NCBI RefSeq assembly: GCF_001458775.1
Contig: NZ_CZPZ01000034.1
Location: forward strand, 62,001-126,000
DNA from: Candidatus Nitrospira nitrificans
GTDB taxonomy: Bacteria; Nitrospirota; Nitrospiria; Nitrospirales; Nitrospiraceae
Reading direction: 5' to 3'
DNA: 64,000 nt
Position 1 is the first letter of the stretch; each line of letters starts with the position of its first letter. Of this stretch, positions 47,038 through 54,583 are shown one piece after another. Below the pieces are notes generated by a model. It had not been told where the DNA came from and made no database searches. It saw only the letters and a program-made list of their open reading frames with translations. The position numbers and the translations under genes were made by a program.

Positions 47038-47599
47038 GGAAATGATCCTCTACCAATTCGCACAGGACATGGCCGAGCGTGATATGGCTTTCTTGAATCC
47101 GAGACGTAACCGTCGACGGGACGACGAAGGGATACTCGACCAACCCGGCCAGCTTTCCGCCGTTGGCGCCGGTCCAGGCGATCGTGGTCAAGCCACCGTC
47201 GCGGGCCGCCTCGACCCCTTTCAATACGTTTGGAGAATTTCCGCTGGTGCTGATGCCGATGGCGATGTCGCCTTTTCGTCCGTGCGCGCGCACCTGACGG
47301 GCAAAGAGTTCCTCATACCCATAGTCATTGGCGATGCAGGTAATGGCGGCAATGTCCGTCGCCAAGGCAATCGCGGGTAGCGGCATCCGGTCGCGCTGGT
47401 ATCGCCCGACAAACTCCGCCGCAATATGCGCGGCATCGGTCGCGCTCCCGCCGTTGCCGAACAGGAGGACTTTATTGCCGTTCTGGAAAGCTTTCGCGAG
47501 GAGCGCCGCGACCTGCACGATACGATCGGCGTGATCCTGCGCAAACTGCTGTTTGACTCTGGCGCTGTCCGCAAAAGCCGTCAAAACAATTGTTTGCAT
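47021..47599 (-). CDS. gmhA: Phosphoheptose isomerase (SIS domain)
   Basis: A 192-residue SIS-domain protein. NKVLLFGNGGSATDAAHIAA carries the sugar-phosphate-binding G-N-G-G-S motif (about residues 48-52), with EFVGRYQRDRMPLPAIALAT matching GmhA; GISTSGNSPNVLKGVEAA is the second binding loop and ESHITLGHVLCELVED the C-terminal helix with the catalytic E/H pair. It converts sedoheptulose-7-phosphate to D-glycero-manno-heptose-7-phosphate. First gene of the leftward operon with the DHS-like and sprT genes, and divergent from the CARF gene. Confidence 0.93.
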   Translation of the reverse strand: MQTIVLTAFADSARVKQQFAQDHADRIVQVAALLAKAFQNGNKVLLFGNGGSATDAAHIAAEFVGRYQRDRMPLPAIALATDIAAITCIANDYGYEELFARQVRAHGRKGDIAIGISTSGNSPNVLKGVEAARDGGLTTIAWTGANGGKLAGLVEYPFVVPSTVTSRIQESHITLGHVLCELVEDHFLGKAS

Positions 47600-47670
47600 G
47601 GTCGCGATTCTAGGGAAGGGCGTCTAGGCTGTCAAGGACGAGGGCCGTCTCACTGTTCCCGTGCATCAAA

Positions 47671-47699
47671 TTGAACGCGCGTGAGCGCGATGGTATAGT
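47671..47699 (+). promoter_or_regulatory. Promoter giving a near-leaderless CARF transcript
   Basis: TTGAAC (47671-47676, four of six) and TATAGT (47694-47699, five of six) are exactly 17 bases apart. The predicted transcript start is near 47706, about three bases before the CARF ATG at 47709, and no ribosome site precedes that ATG. The spacer contains the GC palindrome CGCGCGTGAGCGCG-like sequence. Confidence 0.5.
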
Positions 47700-47708
47700 C
47701 GTCGCGCG

Positions 47709-48965
47709 ATGGCACAAGACCAACCCATCAAGACGCTCGTGGTTGCATTGGTCGATGATGCGGCAGCGGCGGTCTATTCGATCAACAGGCTCAACCCGGA
47801 AGCCCTGTGTTTCGTGTTGCCTGAAGGAAGCAAAGCCTTGGTGGAATCGGCCGTCCAGCCGAAGATCCAACAGATGCCGAGGCGGTGGGATTGGATCGTG
47901 ATGGCGGACGCCACGGAGTTCCCAGCTATCTATCAGACGATTGCCCGGTCGTTACCGGATCTCATGCGGACATGGGAGATACAGCCGGGAGAGCTGGTGG
48001 TGGATCTGAGCGGAGCCACCCCGGCGATGGCGAGCGCGCTCACCTTGGTGGCGCTCCCATGGACTTCCCGGGTGGTCGAGCTGATTCAGGCGCGTGAGGG
48101 TCAGGAGGGCGATTGTATCGAGTTGGGTCCAAAGAGGCTCGTCTGGACCCAGAGTAATCCATGGGACGAGCAATCGACCGTGTCACGTCGGGAAGGATGC
48201 GAGTTATTTAACCGGGGCCTCTTTCACGCAGCGGCCAAACTGTTCCATGGCGTGGAACTGCGGGTGAGCGGCGGGCAAAAGCCGCTCTATCGCGCCTTCA
48301 CCGATTTGGCCGAGGGCTATGAGTTATGGGAACGGTTTCAGTACCGTCAATCCTGGGACAAGTTGAGGACCGCGACAAAGGCTCTGGAGATGGCTTCGTT
48401 GTGGGGCGGGCCGACCGGATTGAAAGCGATCTTGCCTGCGCTGAAGGCCAACGCGAGTTTCCTGGAGAAGCTGGTGTTGGACCCTGCGGAGGTCAAAGAA
48501 TACCTGGCGCTGGACTTATTGGCGCATGTGGGCAGGCATCTCCATGTCGGCCATGACCCCGAAGGGGCTATGACAGCGCTTGTTCGCGCGCTGGAGGCGT
48601 TCGCGCAAGTCCGGCTCTATAAGGCGCACAAGCTCAAGAGTTGGGATGTCTCGCCCGAACAGCTCCCCCAAGCGCTTCAAGAGACCTGCCGCGCCTGCTA
48701 TCTCGAGGACATCGACGGCAAATATAAGTTGCCGCTCCAAGCGCAGTTTCGTGTATTGGCCGGGCTGGGCGATCAACTGGGCCAAGCTTTTCTCAAGGAA
48801 TGGCCGAAGATGAAGCCGTTGCTGGATGCGGCCAACCACGCGGTGTTAGGGCACGGCTTCGAGCCGATCAAAGCGGAGCGAGTGCAGCAGCTTTATGATG
48901 TGGTCATCAAGCTGTCGGGCGTCAATGAGACATCGTTGCCGAAGTTTCCGGTGCTCACTTTCTAG
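47709..48965 (+). CDS. Stand-alone CARF-domain protein, TIGR02710-like (Csm6-type)
   Basis: A 418-residue protein. The N-terminal Rossmann-like domain has KTLVVALVDDAAAAVYSINR and the ligand-loop motif VVDLSGATPAMASAL (about residues 97-111), matching the D-x-T-G-G-T-K-x-M element of CARF proteins with K replaced by P. NPWDEQSTVSRREGCELFNR begins the helical effector part that I recognise from the CRISPR-associated TIGR02710 family. CARF domains bind cyclic oligoadenylate or similar nucleotides and switch on a linked effector. No clear R-x4-6-H HEPN site was found, and no cas gene or array is nearby. Near-leaderless promoter. Confidence 0.72.
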   Translation: MAQDQPIKTLVVALVDDAAAAVYSINRLNPEALCFVLPEGSKALVESAVQPKIQQMPRRWDWIVMADATEFPAIYQTIARSLPDLMRTWEIQPGELVVDLSGATPAMASALTLVALPWTSRVVELIQAREGQEGDCIELGPKRLVWTQSNPWDEQSTVSRREGCELFNRGLFHAAAKLFHGVELRVSGGQKPLYRAFTDLAEGYELWERFQYRQSWDKLRTATKALEMASLWGGPTGLKAILPALKANASFLEKLVLDPAEVKEYLALDLLAHVGRHLHVGHDPEGAMTALVRALEAFAQVRLYKAHKLKSWDVSPEQLPQALQETCRACYLEDIDGKYKLPLQAQFRVLAGLGDQLGQAFLKEWPKMKPLLDAANHAVLGHGFEPIKAERVQQLYDVVIKLSGVNETSLPKFPVLTF

Positions 48966-49080
48966 AGTTAGAGAATCAGAGGCCGGTTTGAGTACTACCG
49001 ATTATAGGGACTTTTCCTACAACCAAAGATGGCAACGAGCTGCCGCAGCCTGGCGGTCTCATACGGAGACATACTAAATT

Positions 49081-49122
49081 GTACGACCGCGCCTAATCGT
49101 ACTCCTGGTATTGAGCAGGAGT
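49081..49122 (+). promoter_or_regulatory. Two mutually exclusive hairpins over the ribosome site of the next gene
   Basis: Stem 1 pairs GTACGA (49081-49086) with TCGTAC (49097-49102). Stem 2 pairs ACTCCTG (49101-49107) with CAGGAGT (49116-49122), and its right arm contains the ribosome site AGGAG (49117-49121). The two stems share bases 49101-49102, so they compete. Stem 2 would hide the ribosome site. This looks like translational control. Confidence 0.45.
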
Positions 49123-49129
49123 GCCGCGT

Positions 49130-50404
49130 ATGCGGAATGGCCGGATGAACGTTATGGATGAAGAGACAAAACGCGCAATTGATGACCTTATAACTGCTTC
49201 TCCAAAGTCCAGTCCTATCTCTGAAAAAGAGATAGCAAGTACAAGGGGGGATAAGCAGTTGCTCAAGCTACTGGAAAGGTGCTGTCAGGATGGAGGTGAC
49301 ATCCCGTTTCCGTCAGAATTTGACCCTATCTTTGAGAAGCTATCCTTCACAGCCAAATCACTCACACCAGACCAAAGACGAACAGCCTGGTCCGAATTTG
49401 AGACCGAACACGATGTCACTTTCGGGTGGGCTGAGAAGCAGGGCATTGCACTCTGGTACCGAGACCATGATGTGCTCGACCACGCGGCAGCAGTTTACGA
49501 GGATCTCCATCGAGACGCCCGTACCACTTCTGAGGTAGATAAAAGTTATTTACTAGAAACGATGGGAGTCTATGCTCAACTTGGCGAATACGAACGGGTG
49601 CGTGAACTTCTTGTACACGTTAAAGAAGCCTACGAGGCGAAAGAGGTTGACAGGGAATTTTATGAAGCTGGATTAGGCTATGTTGCGGAAGCTGCCAGAA
49701 GCTACTCCGGAATAGAAAGTGAAGATGATGCTGGCATTCGGAACACACTTTTAGTCTATATTCACGAACTTGAGAGTGATAGAGAAAATGCAAGGCTTGA
49801 GATTAGCCGCTTACAATCAGGAGTTCTGTTCAAGGAAGAGAGGCAGGCGGCAATTGAATGGCTCAATCAGAATTTGGGACAGCTTGTACGGGTGCTTTCT
49901 CCTGATGCGAAGGAATCCCTGATAGAAGCCGTACTAAATAGCCGATCTCCCACCCTACAGATTGAGCAATGTCGATCCATTCCTCAGGGCTTTGGGAGGG
50001 CAGTCGAGGCAGAGTTTAATGAAAAGGTATGGGATATCGTCAAGTCGAAACTCGACGAAGCTATCAAAAGGCGATTTTCTTTTGTTCGTTATGACTTATC
50101 CATAAACAACATCTATAGGATTCTTGCAGATGAAGGGTCCGGCAAAACGTCCGAAGTTAGGCTGGCTTCGCGTCCTTACATCATCGAACTCCTGGGGCAG
50201 GATATTCTCGCTAATCTAGAGCGCAACAGGCTAAACACACTTTCGACCCATTTTACTGATGCCAGGCATGGGAGCCGTGGTGGAAGAAAGTACACTGTCA
50301 AACGGTTGAATCAATTCCTTGACGATATAGGAGTGTTGAAACCAAACGGCTGGATCTATGGCTTCTTGCAACAATTGCAGCTAGGCAGACCGAAAGCCAA
50401 ATAG
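49130..50404 (+). CDS. Unknown protein beside the CARF gene, helical repeats and possible HEPN-like end
   Basis: ATG 49130 stands eight bases after AGGAG; ATGs at 49145 and 49154 also fit. About 424 residues, no signal or membrane segment. The middle looks like TPR-type helices (DHAAAVYEDLHRDARTTSEV, LLETMGVYAQLGEYERVREL). The C-terminal domain ends in NRLNTLSTHFTDARHGSRGG, which holds an R-x6-H pattern reminiscent of HEPN ribonucleases, though this is weak. The gene is AT-richer than its surroundings, suggesting transfer. It follows the CARF gene by 160 bases on the same strand. Function is unknown; a link to CARF signalling is inference. Confidence 0.65.
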   Translation: MRNGRMNVMDEETKRAIDDLITASPKSSPISEKEIASTRGDKQLLKLLERCCQDGGDIPFPSEFDPIFEKLSFTAKSLTPDQRRTAWSEFETEHDVTFGWAEKQGIALWYRDHDVLDHAAAVYEDLHRDARTTSEVDKSYLLETMGVYAQLGEYERVRELLVHVKEAYEAKEVDREFYEAGLGYVAEAARSYSGIESEDDAGIRNTLLVYIHELESDRENARLEISRLQSGVLFKEERQAAIEWLNQNLGQLVRVLSPDAKESLIEAVLNSRSPTLQIEQCRSIPQGFGRAVEAEFNEKVWDIVKSKLDEAIKRRFSFVRYDLSINNIYRILADEGSGKTSEVRLASRPYIIELLGQDILANLERNRLNTLSTHFTDARHGSRGGRKYTVKRLNQFLDDIGVLKPNGWIYGFLQQLQLGRPKAK

Positions 50405-50551
50405 GGCGCCATCCTGTTCAGAGGAAGGGAATGCCTCTAAGCCCCACGACAGCAACCTTCCAGATAAAACGGATTGACTCAGACTATTTTACCGAGGAAT
50501 GAGTTCAAAGATTTTTTGTTTCCTCGCTAAGGAGTGATCGCGAAGTCAACT

Positions 50552-50565
50552 CAAACTCGAGTTTG
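50552..50565. repeat. 14-base perfect palindrome before ybgC
   Basis: CAAACTCGAGTTTG lies 15 bases before the ybgC ATG, followed by TATAAA at 50572-50577. It could be a regulator site. No ribosome site precedes ybgC. Confidence 0.4.
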
Positions 50566-50580
50566 TAGCTTTATAAATCT

Positions 50581-50976
50581 ATGGAGATACGAATCTACTA
50601 CGAAGATACCGACTGCGGTGGGGTCGTCTACTACGCCAACTATCTCAAATATTTTGAGCGGGCGCGGACCCACTATCTCGAAGATCGAGGGCTGTCGGTG
50701 GCAGGGCTCATGGCTGAAGGAACAGTGTTCGTCGTCGTGCATGCGGAGGCGAACTACCGGTCGCCTGCCCGCTATGGCGAGACGTTGATGATTGAGACGG
50801 TTATTTCCGAGACGACGGCTGCGTCGTTCACCTTCGCTCATGTGATCAAGAATGCAGCGAGTGGGCGTGTCGTGGTCGAAGGGTCGGCTCGGTTGGCGGC
50901 GACGGACGGGAACGGGAAAGTCAAACGTTTGGACAGAGACCTGGTCGCCGCGCTCCGGTCGGCGGCCCATCCTTAA
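50581..50976 (+). CDS. ybgC: Acyl-CoA thioesterase, YbgC/4-hydroxybenzoyl-CoA thioesterase family
   Basis: A 131-residue hotdog-fold protein. IRIYYEDTDCGGVVYYANYL contains the family pattern Y-x-D-T-D-x-x-G-V-V-Y-x-x-x-Y with the catalytic aspartate, followed by KYFERARTHYLEDRGL. The rest (VVHAEANYRSPARYGETLMI) is standard. YbgC hydrolyses short acyl-CoA thioesters and in many Gram-negatives is encoded with tol-pal genes; those are not in this window. The ATG 50581 is the only plausible start, as a stop codon lies 15 bases upstream in frame. Confidence 0.92.
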   Translation: MEIRIYYEDTDCGGVVYYANYLKYFERARTHYLEDRGLSVAGLMAEGTVFVVVHAEANYRSPARYGETLMIETVISETTAASFTFAHVIKNAASGRVVVEGSARLAATDGNGKVKRLDRDLVAALRSAAHP

Positions 50977-51070
50977 CCGAACGCGCTCGACACGGAGAAC
51001 ATCTCCGGACTTGTTCGGTCGGAGATGGAGGCTCGTTGATTACGAGAAAACAGGGGCGGTTCCGTCATCG

Positions 51071-52732
51071 TCAATGATGCGTGACCGTTTGAGTCGAGAA
51101 GCCCTGGAGTTTCTTGCCGAGCTGCGCCTTCGTGTCACCCACTGTGCCTCCTGATTCCGACCACTGCGTAATCACGATTTCGATGCGCCGGTTCTTACTT
51201 CGATTTTTTTCGGTGTCATTAGCCGCGATGGGCTTGGTATCGGCGTACCCGATGGCTTTGACGCGGTCGGCCTCAAGCCCTCCGTTGAGCAGGACCTGAG
51301 TGGCATGTTCGGCCCGTGTTCGGGAGAGTTCGACGTTATCCCGGACGCCTTTCCGAGGGTCGTTCCGGAGCGGCGTGTTGTCGGTATGGCCGGCAACCTC
51401 GATGCTCTGGTAACGGAATCCCTGTAAAACGGCTCCGACCCGTTCGAGTAACGAGGTGCCGCCGAGGGTGATCGTGGCGTCGCCGGAGGGGAATAATTCA
51501 CCGGTTGCAAACGCGAGGGTCAATTTATTGCCTCGCTGCCTCAACGTCGCGCTGCCCTTCTTGAGTTCGGGCTGTAAGAGGCTCGCCAGGCTCTCGCTCA
51601 TCTTGCCGAGGTCGCTGCTTGTCAGGGCCTCTGTCTCATCGGCAACCGCAGGCGTGGATGGCAGCAGGCTGGTCACGGCGAGGTTCTGATCGAGCGATTG
51701 CAGAGGAAACACATTCTTATCCACGGCGCTGTCCTCTTGGGCCGGAGCGAGCTCGGCTTGCTTGGGCGAATTGCGCTCGAGGTCCGCCAGCAATTGCTTC
51801 GCGCGCGCGAGTTCCGCGTCTCGCGCCATGAGTTGAGGATTGAGATCCGCCAGTTTTTGCGTGGCTTGTTTGAGATCGTCCTTGACTTGCGCCAGCTCTT
51901 GCTCCTTCCGCGCTATCTGTTGTTCGGCATCGGCAACACGGCGTTTGGCCTGCGCCAGTTCTTGCTCTTTCCCTGATGTCGCGAATTGTTCTGCTTCCGC
52001 TGGGCGGCGTTTGGCCTGTGCCAGTTCTTGTTCTTTCCGCGCCGTCTGCTGTTCGGCGTCGGCAAAGCGTCGTTTGGCCTGCGCCAGTTCTTGCTCCTTC
52101 CCCACCATCTGTTGTTCGATGTCGGCGATACGGCGTCTGGACTGTGTCAGTTCCTGATCTTTCCCCGCTATCTGTTGTTCGGCGTCGGCAACGCGACGTT
52201 TGGCTTGCGCCAGTTCTTGCTCCTTCCCCACCATCAGTTGTTCGATGTCGGCGATACGACGTTTGGCCTGCGCCAGTTCCTGGTCTTTTTTAGCCGTCTG
52301 TTGTTCGGCGTCGGCTGCGCGGCGTTTAGCCTGCGTCAATTCTTGTCCTTTCCCCGTCGTCATCAGTTGTTCAACGTCGGCAACGCGACGTTTGGCCTGG
52401 TTGAGCTCCTCGGTTTGTGACGCAAGATCCTCTCGAAGCTTCTTGGAACTCTCGTAGGCATTGGCTCGCAGGGCGGCGATCTCATTCTCCTTGGCATGGA
52501 GCTGAAGAACGAGCTCGCCGATCCGTCGTTTAGCATTCTCCAGATTGCCGGCCGCGAGTTGTCGCTCGAGCTCATCGATTCGTTGCTTGGCCTGCTGGAG
52601 ATAGTTTCTCGTCACACTCAATTCGTCTTGCGACGACTGGCCGTTTGAGTCCCCGGCGGCCAGAGAAACCGGCATGGTTCCGCATAACATGGCGATGGTG
52701 ACAAGCGCGAAAGCGAATACGTTGATGATCAT
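51071..52732 (-). CDS. OmpA-family protein with long 21-residue-repeat coiled coil
   Basis: A 553-residue protein. A signal peptide (FAFALVTIAMLCGTMPVSLAA) is followed by a coiled coil to about residue 320. Its centre is made of 21-residue units, for example QELAQAKRRVADAEQQIAGKD. The C-terminal OmpA domain begins at about 420 with LAFATGELFPSGDATITLGG and carries VAGHTDNTPL, LSRTRAEHATQVLLNGGLEA and GYADTKPIAANDTEKNRSKN, the peptidoglycan-binding signature. It is likely periplasmic, tied to the cell wall, with an extended rod. MotB-like domain order, but no N-terminal transmembrane anchor with the MotB channel aspartate was found. Confidence 0.85.
   Translation of the reverse strand: MIINVFAFALVTIAMLCGTMPVSLAAGDSNGQSSQDELSVTRNYLQQAKQRIDELERQLAAGNLENAKRRIGELVLQLHAKENEIAALRANAYESSKKLREDLASQTEELNQAKRRVADVEQLMTTGKGQELTQAKRRAADAEQQTAKKDQELAQAKRRIADIEQLMVGKEQELAQAKRRVADAEQQIAGKDQELTQSRRRIADIEQQMVGKEQELAQAKRRFADAEQQTARKEQELAQAKRRPAEAEQFATSGKEQELAQAKRRVADAEQQIARKEQELAQVKDDLKQATQKLADLNPQLMARDAELARAKQLLADLERNSPKQAELAPAQEDSAVDKNVFPLQSLDQNLAVTSLLPSTPAVADETEALTSSDLGKMSESLASLLQPELKKGSATLRQRGNKLTLAFATGELFPSGDATITLGGTSLLERVGAVLQGFRYQSIEVAGHTDNTPLRNDPRKGVRDNVELSRTRAEHATQVLLNGGLEADRVKAIGYADTKPIAANDTEKNRSKNRRIEIVITQWSESGGTVGDTKAQLGKKLQGFSTQTVTHH
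51884..52411 (-). repeat. Tandem 63-base repeats encoding 21-residue units
   Basis: Within the OmpA-family gene, Q-E-L units begin at residues 130, 151, 172, 193, 214, 235, 257 and 278, a step of 21 (once 22). Units alternate partly between ...ADAEQQ... and ...ADIEQ(L/Q)M... forms. Twenty-one residues equal three heptads. Confidence 0.85.
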
Positions 52733-53008
52733 GTCTCACCCACAAAGTCGATAAGGTGCTGCGTCCGGCAATAGCGGCACAGGCAGAAGTACCCACGTTG
52801 GCATTATCGATGTCGGCGCTTTCCCTGTTTCTTGAGCGAAAAGGGAAAGAGGGAAGGCGATCCTATCGTCTCCTGATTCACTTTGCAACGGGGCCGTGAC
52901 GCTGTTCGCGATTGTCGTGGCGCGCGCCCATGGTCAGCCGGCTGTCGCCCCATCGGCAGGCGAGATCGGACCGCGCGGCGAACTGAGTGAGTCTCGTCGC
53001 TGCCGGCA

Positions 53009-53332
53009 TTAATCGATGGGGTAGAGCGAATCTTTGCTCGACGGCCGTTTCGCTCGTTCGATGAAACTTCCCGAGCACCGATAGGCTTCCTGATTCAAGA
53101 ACGGGAAAATAAGCATGAGCCAGCTCGCGTCCACTTGTACGTCGTCTGGTATCAATCGTACGCTTCTCTCGCGCGCGGCCAGCTTCAGATTGAGCAGACA
53201 GCCTTCTTGCGTGTATCCGCTCGCGGTTACCCGCGCAGGGCGATCCGGCCCTCCTGCCTTCTCAGCGAAGGAGGCGCACCCCGTTATACACATCGAAGCG
53301 ATGACAGCAAGCGTTGCGCAAAAGCGTTTCAT
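53009..53332 (-). CDS. Small lipoprotein of unknown role
   Basis: ATG 53332 follows GAGGTGGTC. The 107-residue product has a signal peptide ending in the lipobox CITGC (about residue 19). The mature part contains VTASGYTQEGCLLNLKLAAR and SWLMLIFPFLNQEAYRCSGS, with two further cysteines about 44 residues apart that might pair in the periplasm. No family recognised. The 276 bases between this gene and the OmpA-type gene hold nothing I can support. Confidence 0.65.
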   Translation of the reverse strand: MKRFCATLAVIASMCITGCASFAEKAGGPDRPARVTASGYTQEGCLLNLKLAARERSVRLIPDDVQVDASWLMLIFPFLNQEAYRCSGSFIERAKRPSSKDSLYPID

Positions 53333-53781
53333 GACCACCTCAAGGAATCTTCACATGCCCGGCCCGTTTGGAGAATTCAACGAATCTCCTCTTCAATCCC
53401 CACCTTCTGTGGATAACCTTGTGAGTAAGTCTGTTTCTTAGTCAGACTATGCATACATGATGGGGTTATTCACAACACTGCCTACTTTTTGAGCGTCTGG
53501 ATTGCATCAAGAAGACCCACTGCTAATAGTGGCTCCTATCATTCTTCTGGATGTTTCCATCCATTCCTAGCGATATGTATGAGGCATCCATCAACAAGTC
53601 CTACCGGCGCAGTGATCCGACCACCCGGACGTATCCTTATCCACAGCCATGAGGATTTTCTGTGGATCGAAGCCTAATTGATGCGTCTAGAGCGCTCTTT
53701 CGGATCTGCCACGAGAGAGGGTCGAAAAAGCAAACAGGCCCGTCAAGGAAGACGGTAGAGCCGTATGGTTGAAGGGCGGCG
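53333..53781. other. Intergenic region without a supported gene
   Basis: About 450 bases, AT-richer than average, with several stops in all frames. A GGTTATTCACAACACTG / CTTATCCACAGCC type pair occurs (53465-53481 and 53637-53650), resembling DnaA-box-like words (TTATNCACA) on the top strand, plus TGTGGATAACC at 53408. Three such words within 250 bases are noted but no origin gene lies nearby. Confidence 0.35.
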
Positions 53782-53958
53782 CTATTTTTTTCGGTACACA
53801 TTGAGTCCGATCTTCTCTTGTCGATTCGGAATCGTCACGTTCCCTTCCGTCGAAGCTATGATGATGGTCTTGCCCGTTGAAGAGGGACCGAACTCCTTTG
53901 AGAGGTCCACTCTGATCGTCAACACGGACCCTTCGATACTCATCTCAACATTTTTCAT
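53782..53958 (-). CDS. Small conserved-looking protein, 58 residues
   Basis: Too short for an ordinary ORF cut-off, but convincing. The ATG at 53958 has AAAGGG eight bases upstream and overlaps the stop of the preceding small ORF (ATGA). The product MKNVEMSIEGSVLTIRVDL, then SKEFGPSSTGKTIIIASTEG and NVTIPNRQEKIGLNVYRKK, reads as a compact all-beta protein. I recall very similar 55-65-residue proteins in Nitrospira and deltaproteobacteria, with the S-K-x-F-G-P-S-S-x-G-K-T-I-I-I-A core. Function unknown. Confidence 0.7.
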   Translation of the reverse strand: MKNVEMSIEGSVLTIRVDLSKEFGPSSTGKTIIIASTEGNVTIPNRQEKIGLNVYRKK

Positions 53959-54110
53959 GCTCGTACCCTTTCAGCCGCGAAAATGGTGGCTCTTTGGTTC
54001 TCCGCAACGACTTCGATGGGCGATTCAGGGAAGCCTTTGGCTTCGCCGGAGGCCGAACCCGGAACCAGGTTCTTCATGTGACGCGATGCGAGAATGGACC
54101 GCTTCTTCAC
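53955..54110 (-). CDS. Possible 51-residue protein coupled to the 58-residue gene
   Basis: GTG 54110 opens a frame (ATG 54077 is the alternative) that lies 11 bases after the stop of the upstream secreted-protein gene and overlaps the next start by four bases. The product starts VKKRSILASRHMKNLV and ends IEVVAENQRATIFAAERVRA. No ribosome site is obvious. Position between two leftward genes, with ATGA overlap, is the main support. No family recognised. Confidence 0.35.
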   Translation of the reverse strand: MKKRSILASRHMKNLVPGSASGEAKGFPESPIEVVAENQRATIFAAERVRA

Positions 54111-54121
54111 AGGATCAGGGG

Positions 54122-54583
54122 CTAGCGAGCCAAGGTTGTGCCGGCGAGTCGCTTGGCGATGCTAGGCAAATGTTTTTGGGTATCGGCGCCTTGAAAGCTA
54201 AAGGTCAGCACAAATCCCGAACACTGAGTATAGCCGGTGCCGCCAGGGCCTTTGCCGTTCCGAAAATCACCGAGGACCATGTCCCCTCCCGTACAAACCG
54301 GGAATGCCGTTCGTTTGAACGCCGGGTTCTGCAAGGACAGGTCGAGGATCTGTTTGGTCTCCGTCACGGTTTCACTTTGTAGGTCGACGTGTACATATAC
54401 TGACAGCACCTGACCGTTGGGCCATTGCCACGCGCACCCCTCGCCCGTTCCCATCCTGGATTGGACGGCCGTCAACGAGGGAGATGTCAGCAGACTACAG
54501 ACTTGAGCTGCCATGGGGCTCTGGGCATGGACAGGCGATACCCAGAGTACGCCACAGATGGCGATGAAGTGTCTCAGCTTCAA
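54122..54583 (-). CDS. Secreted hypothetical protein, about 153 residues
   Basis: TTG 54583 is preferred over TTG 54619 because it puts the signal peptide (LRHFIAICGVLWVSPVHA) at the N-terminus. The mature protein has four or so cysteines (AAQVCSLLTSPSLTAVQSRM, GEGCAWQW, FPVCTGGDMVLGDFRNG, YTQCSGFVLTF), probably disulfide-linked in the periplasm. The C-S-L-L-T...G-x-G-C-x-W pattern resembles small lipocalin-like or DUF3558-like secreted proteins, but I cannot assign it. Two small genes follow in the same direction. Confidence 0.6.
   Translation of the reverse strand: MKLRHFIAICGVLWVSPVHAQSPMAAQVCSLLTSPSLTAVQSRMGTGEGCAWQWPNGQVLSVYVHVDLQSETVTETKQILDLSLQNPAFKRTAFPVCTGGDMVLGDFRNGKGPGGTGYTQCSGFVLTFSFQGADTQKHLPSIAKRLAGTTLAR

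Noticed and set aside
51884-52411. Regular 63-base repeats considered as a CRISPR array
   Set aside because: Repeats are adjacent without spacers and are in frame in a coiled-coil protein.
53765-54382. 205-codon plus-strand frame
   Set aside because: It overlaps the leftward small genes, which have ribosome sites, start overlap and a clear signal peptide. Its own translation shows no motif.
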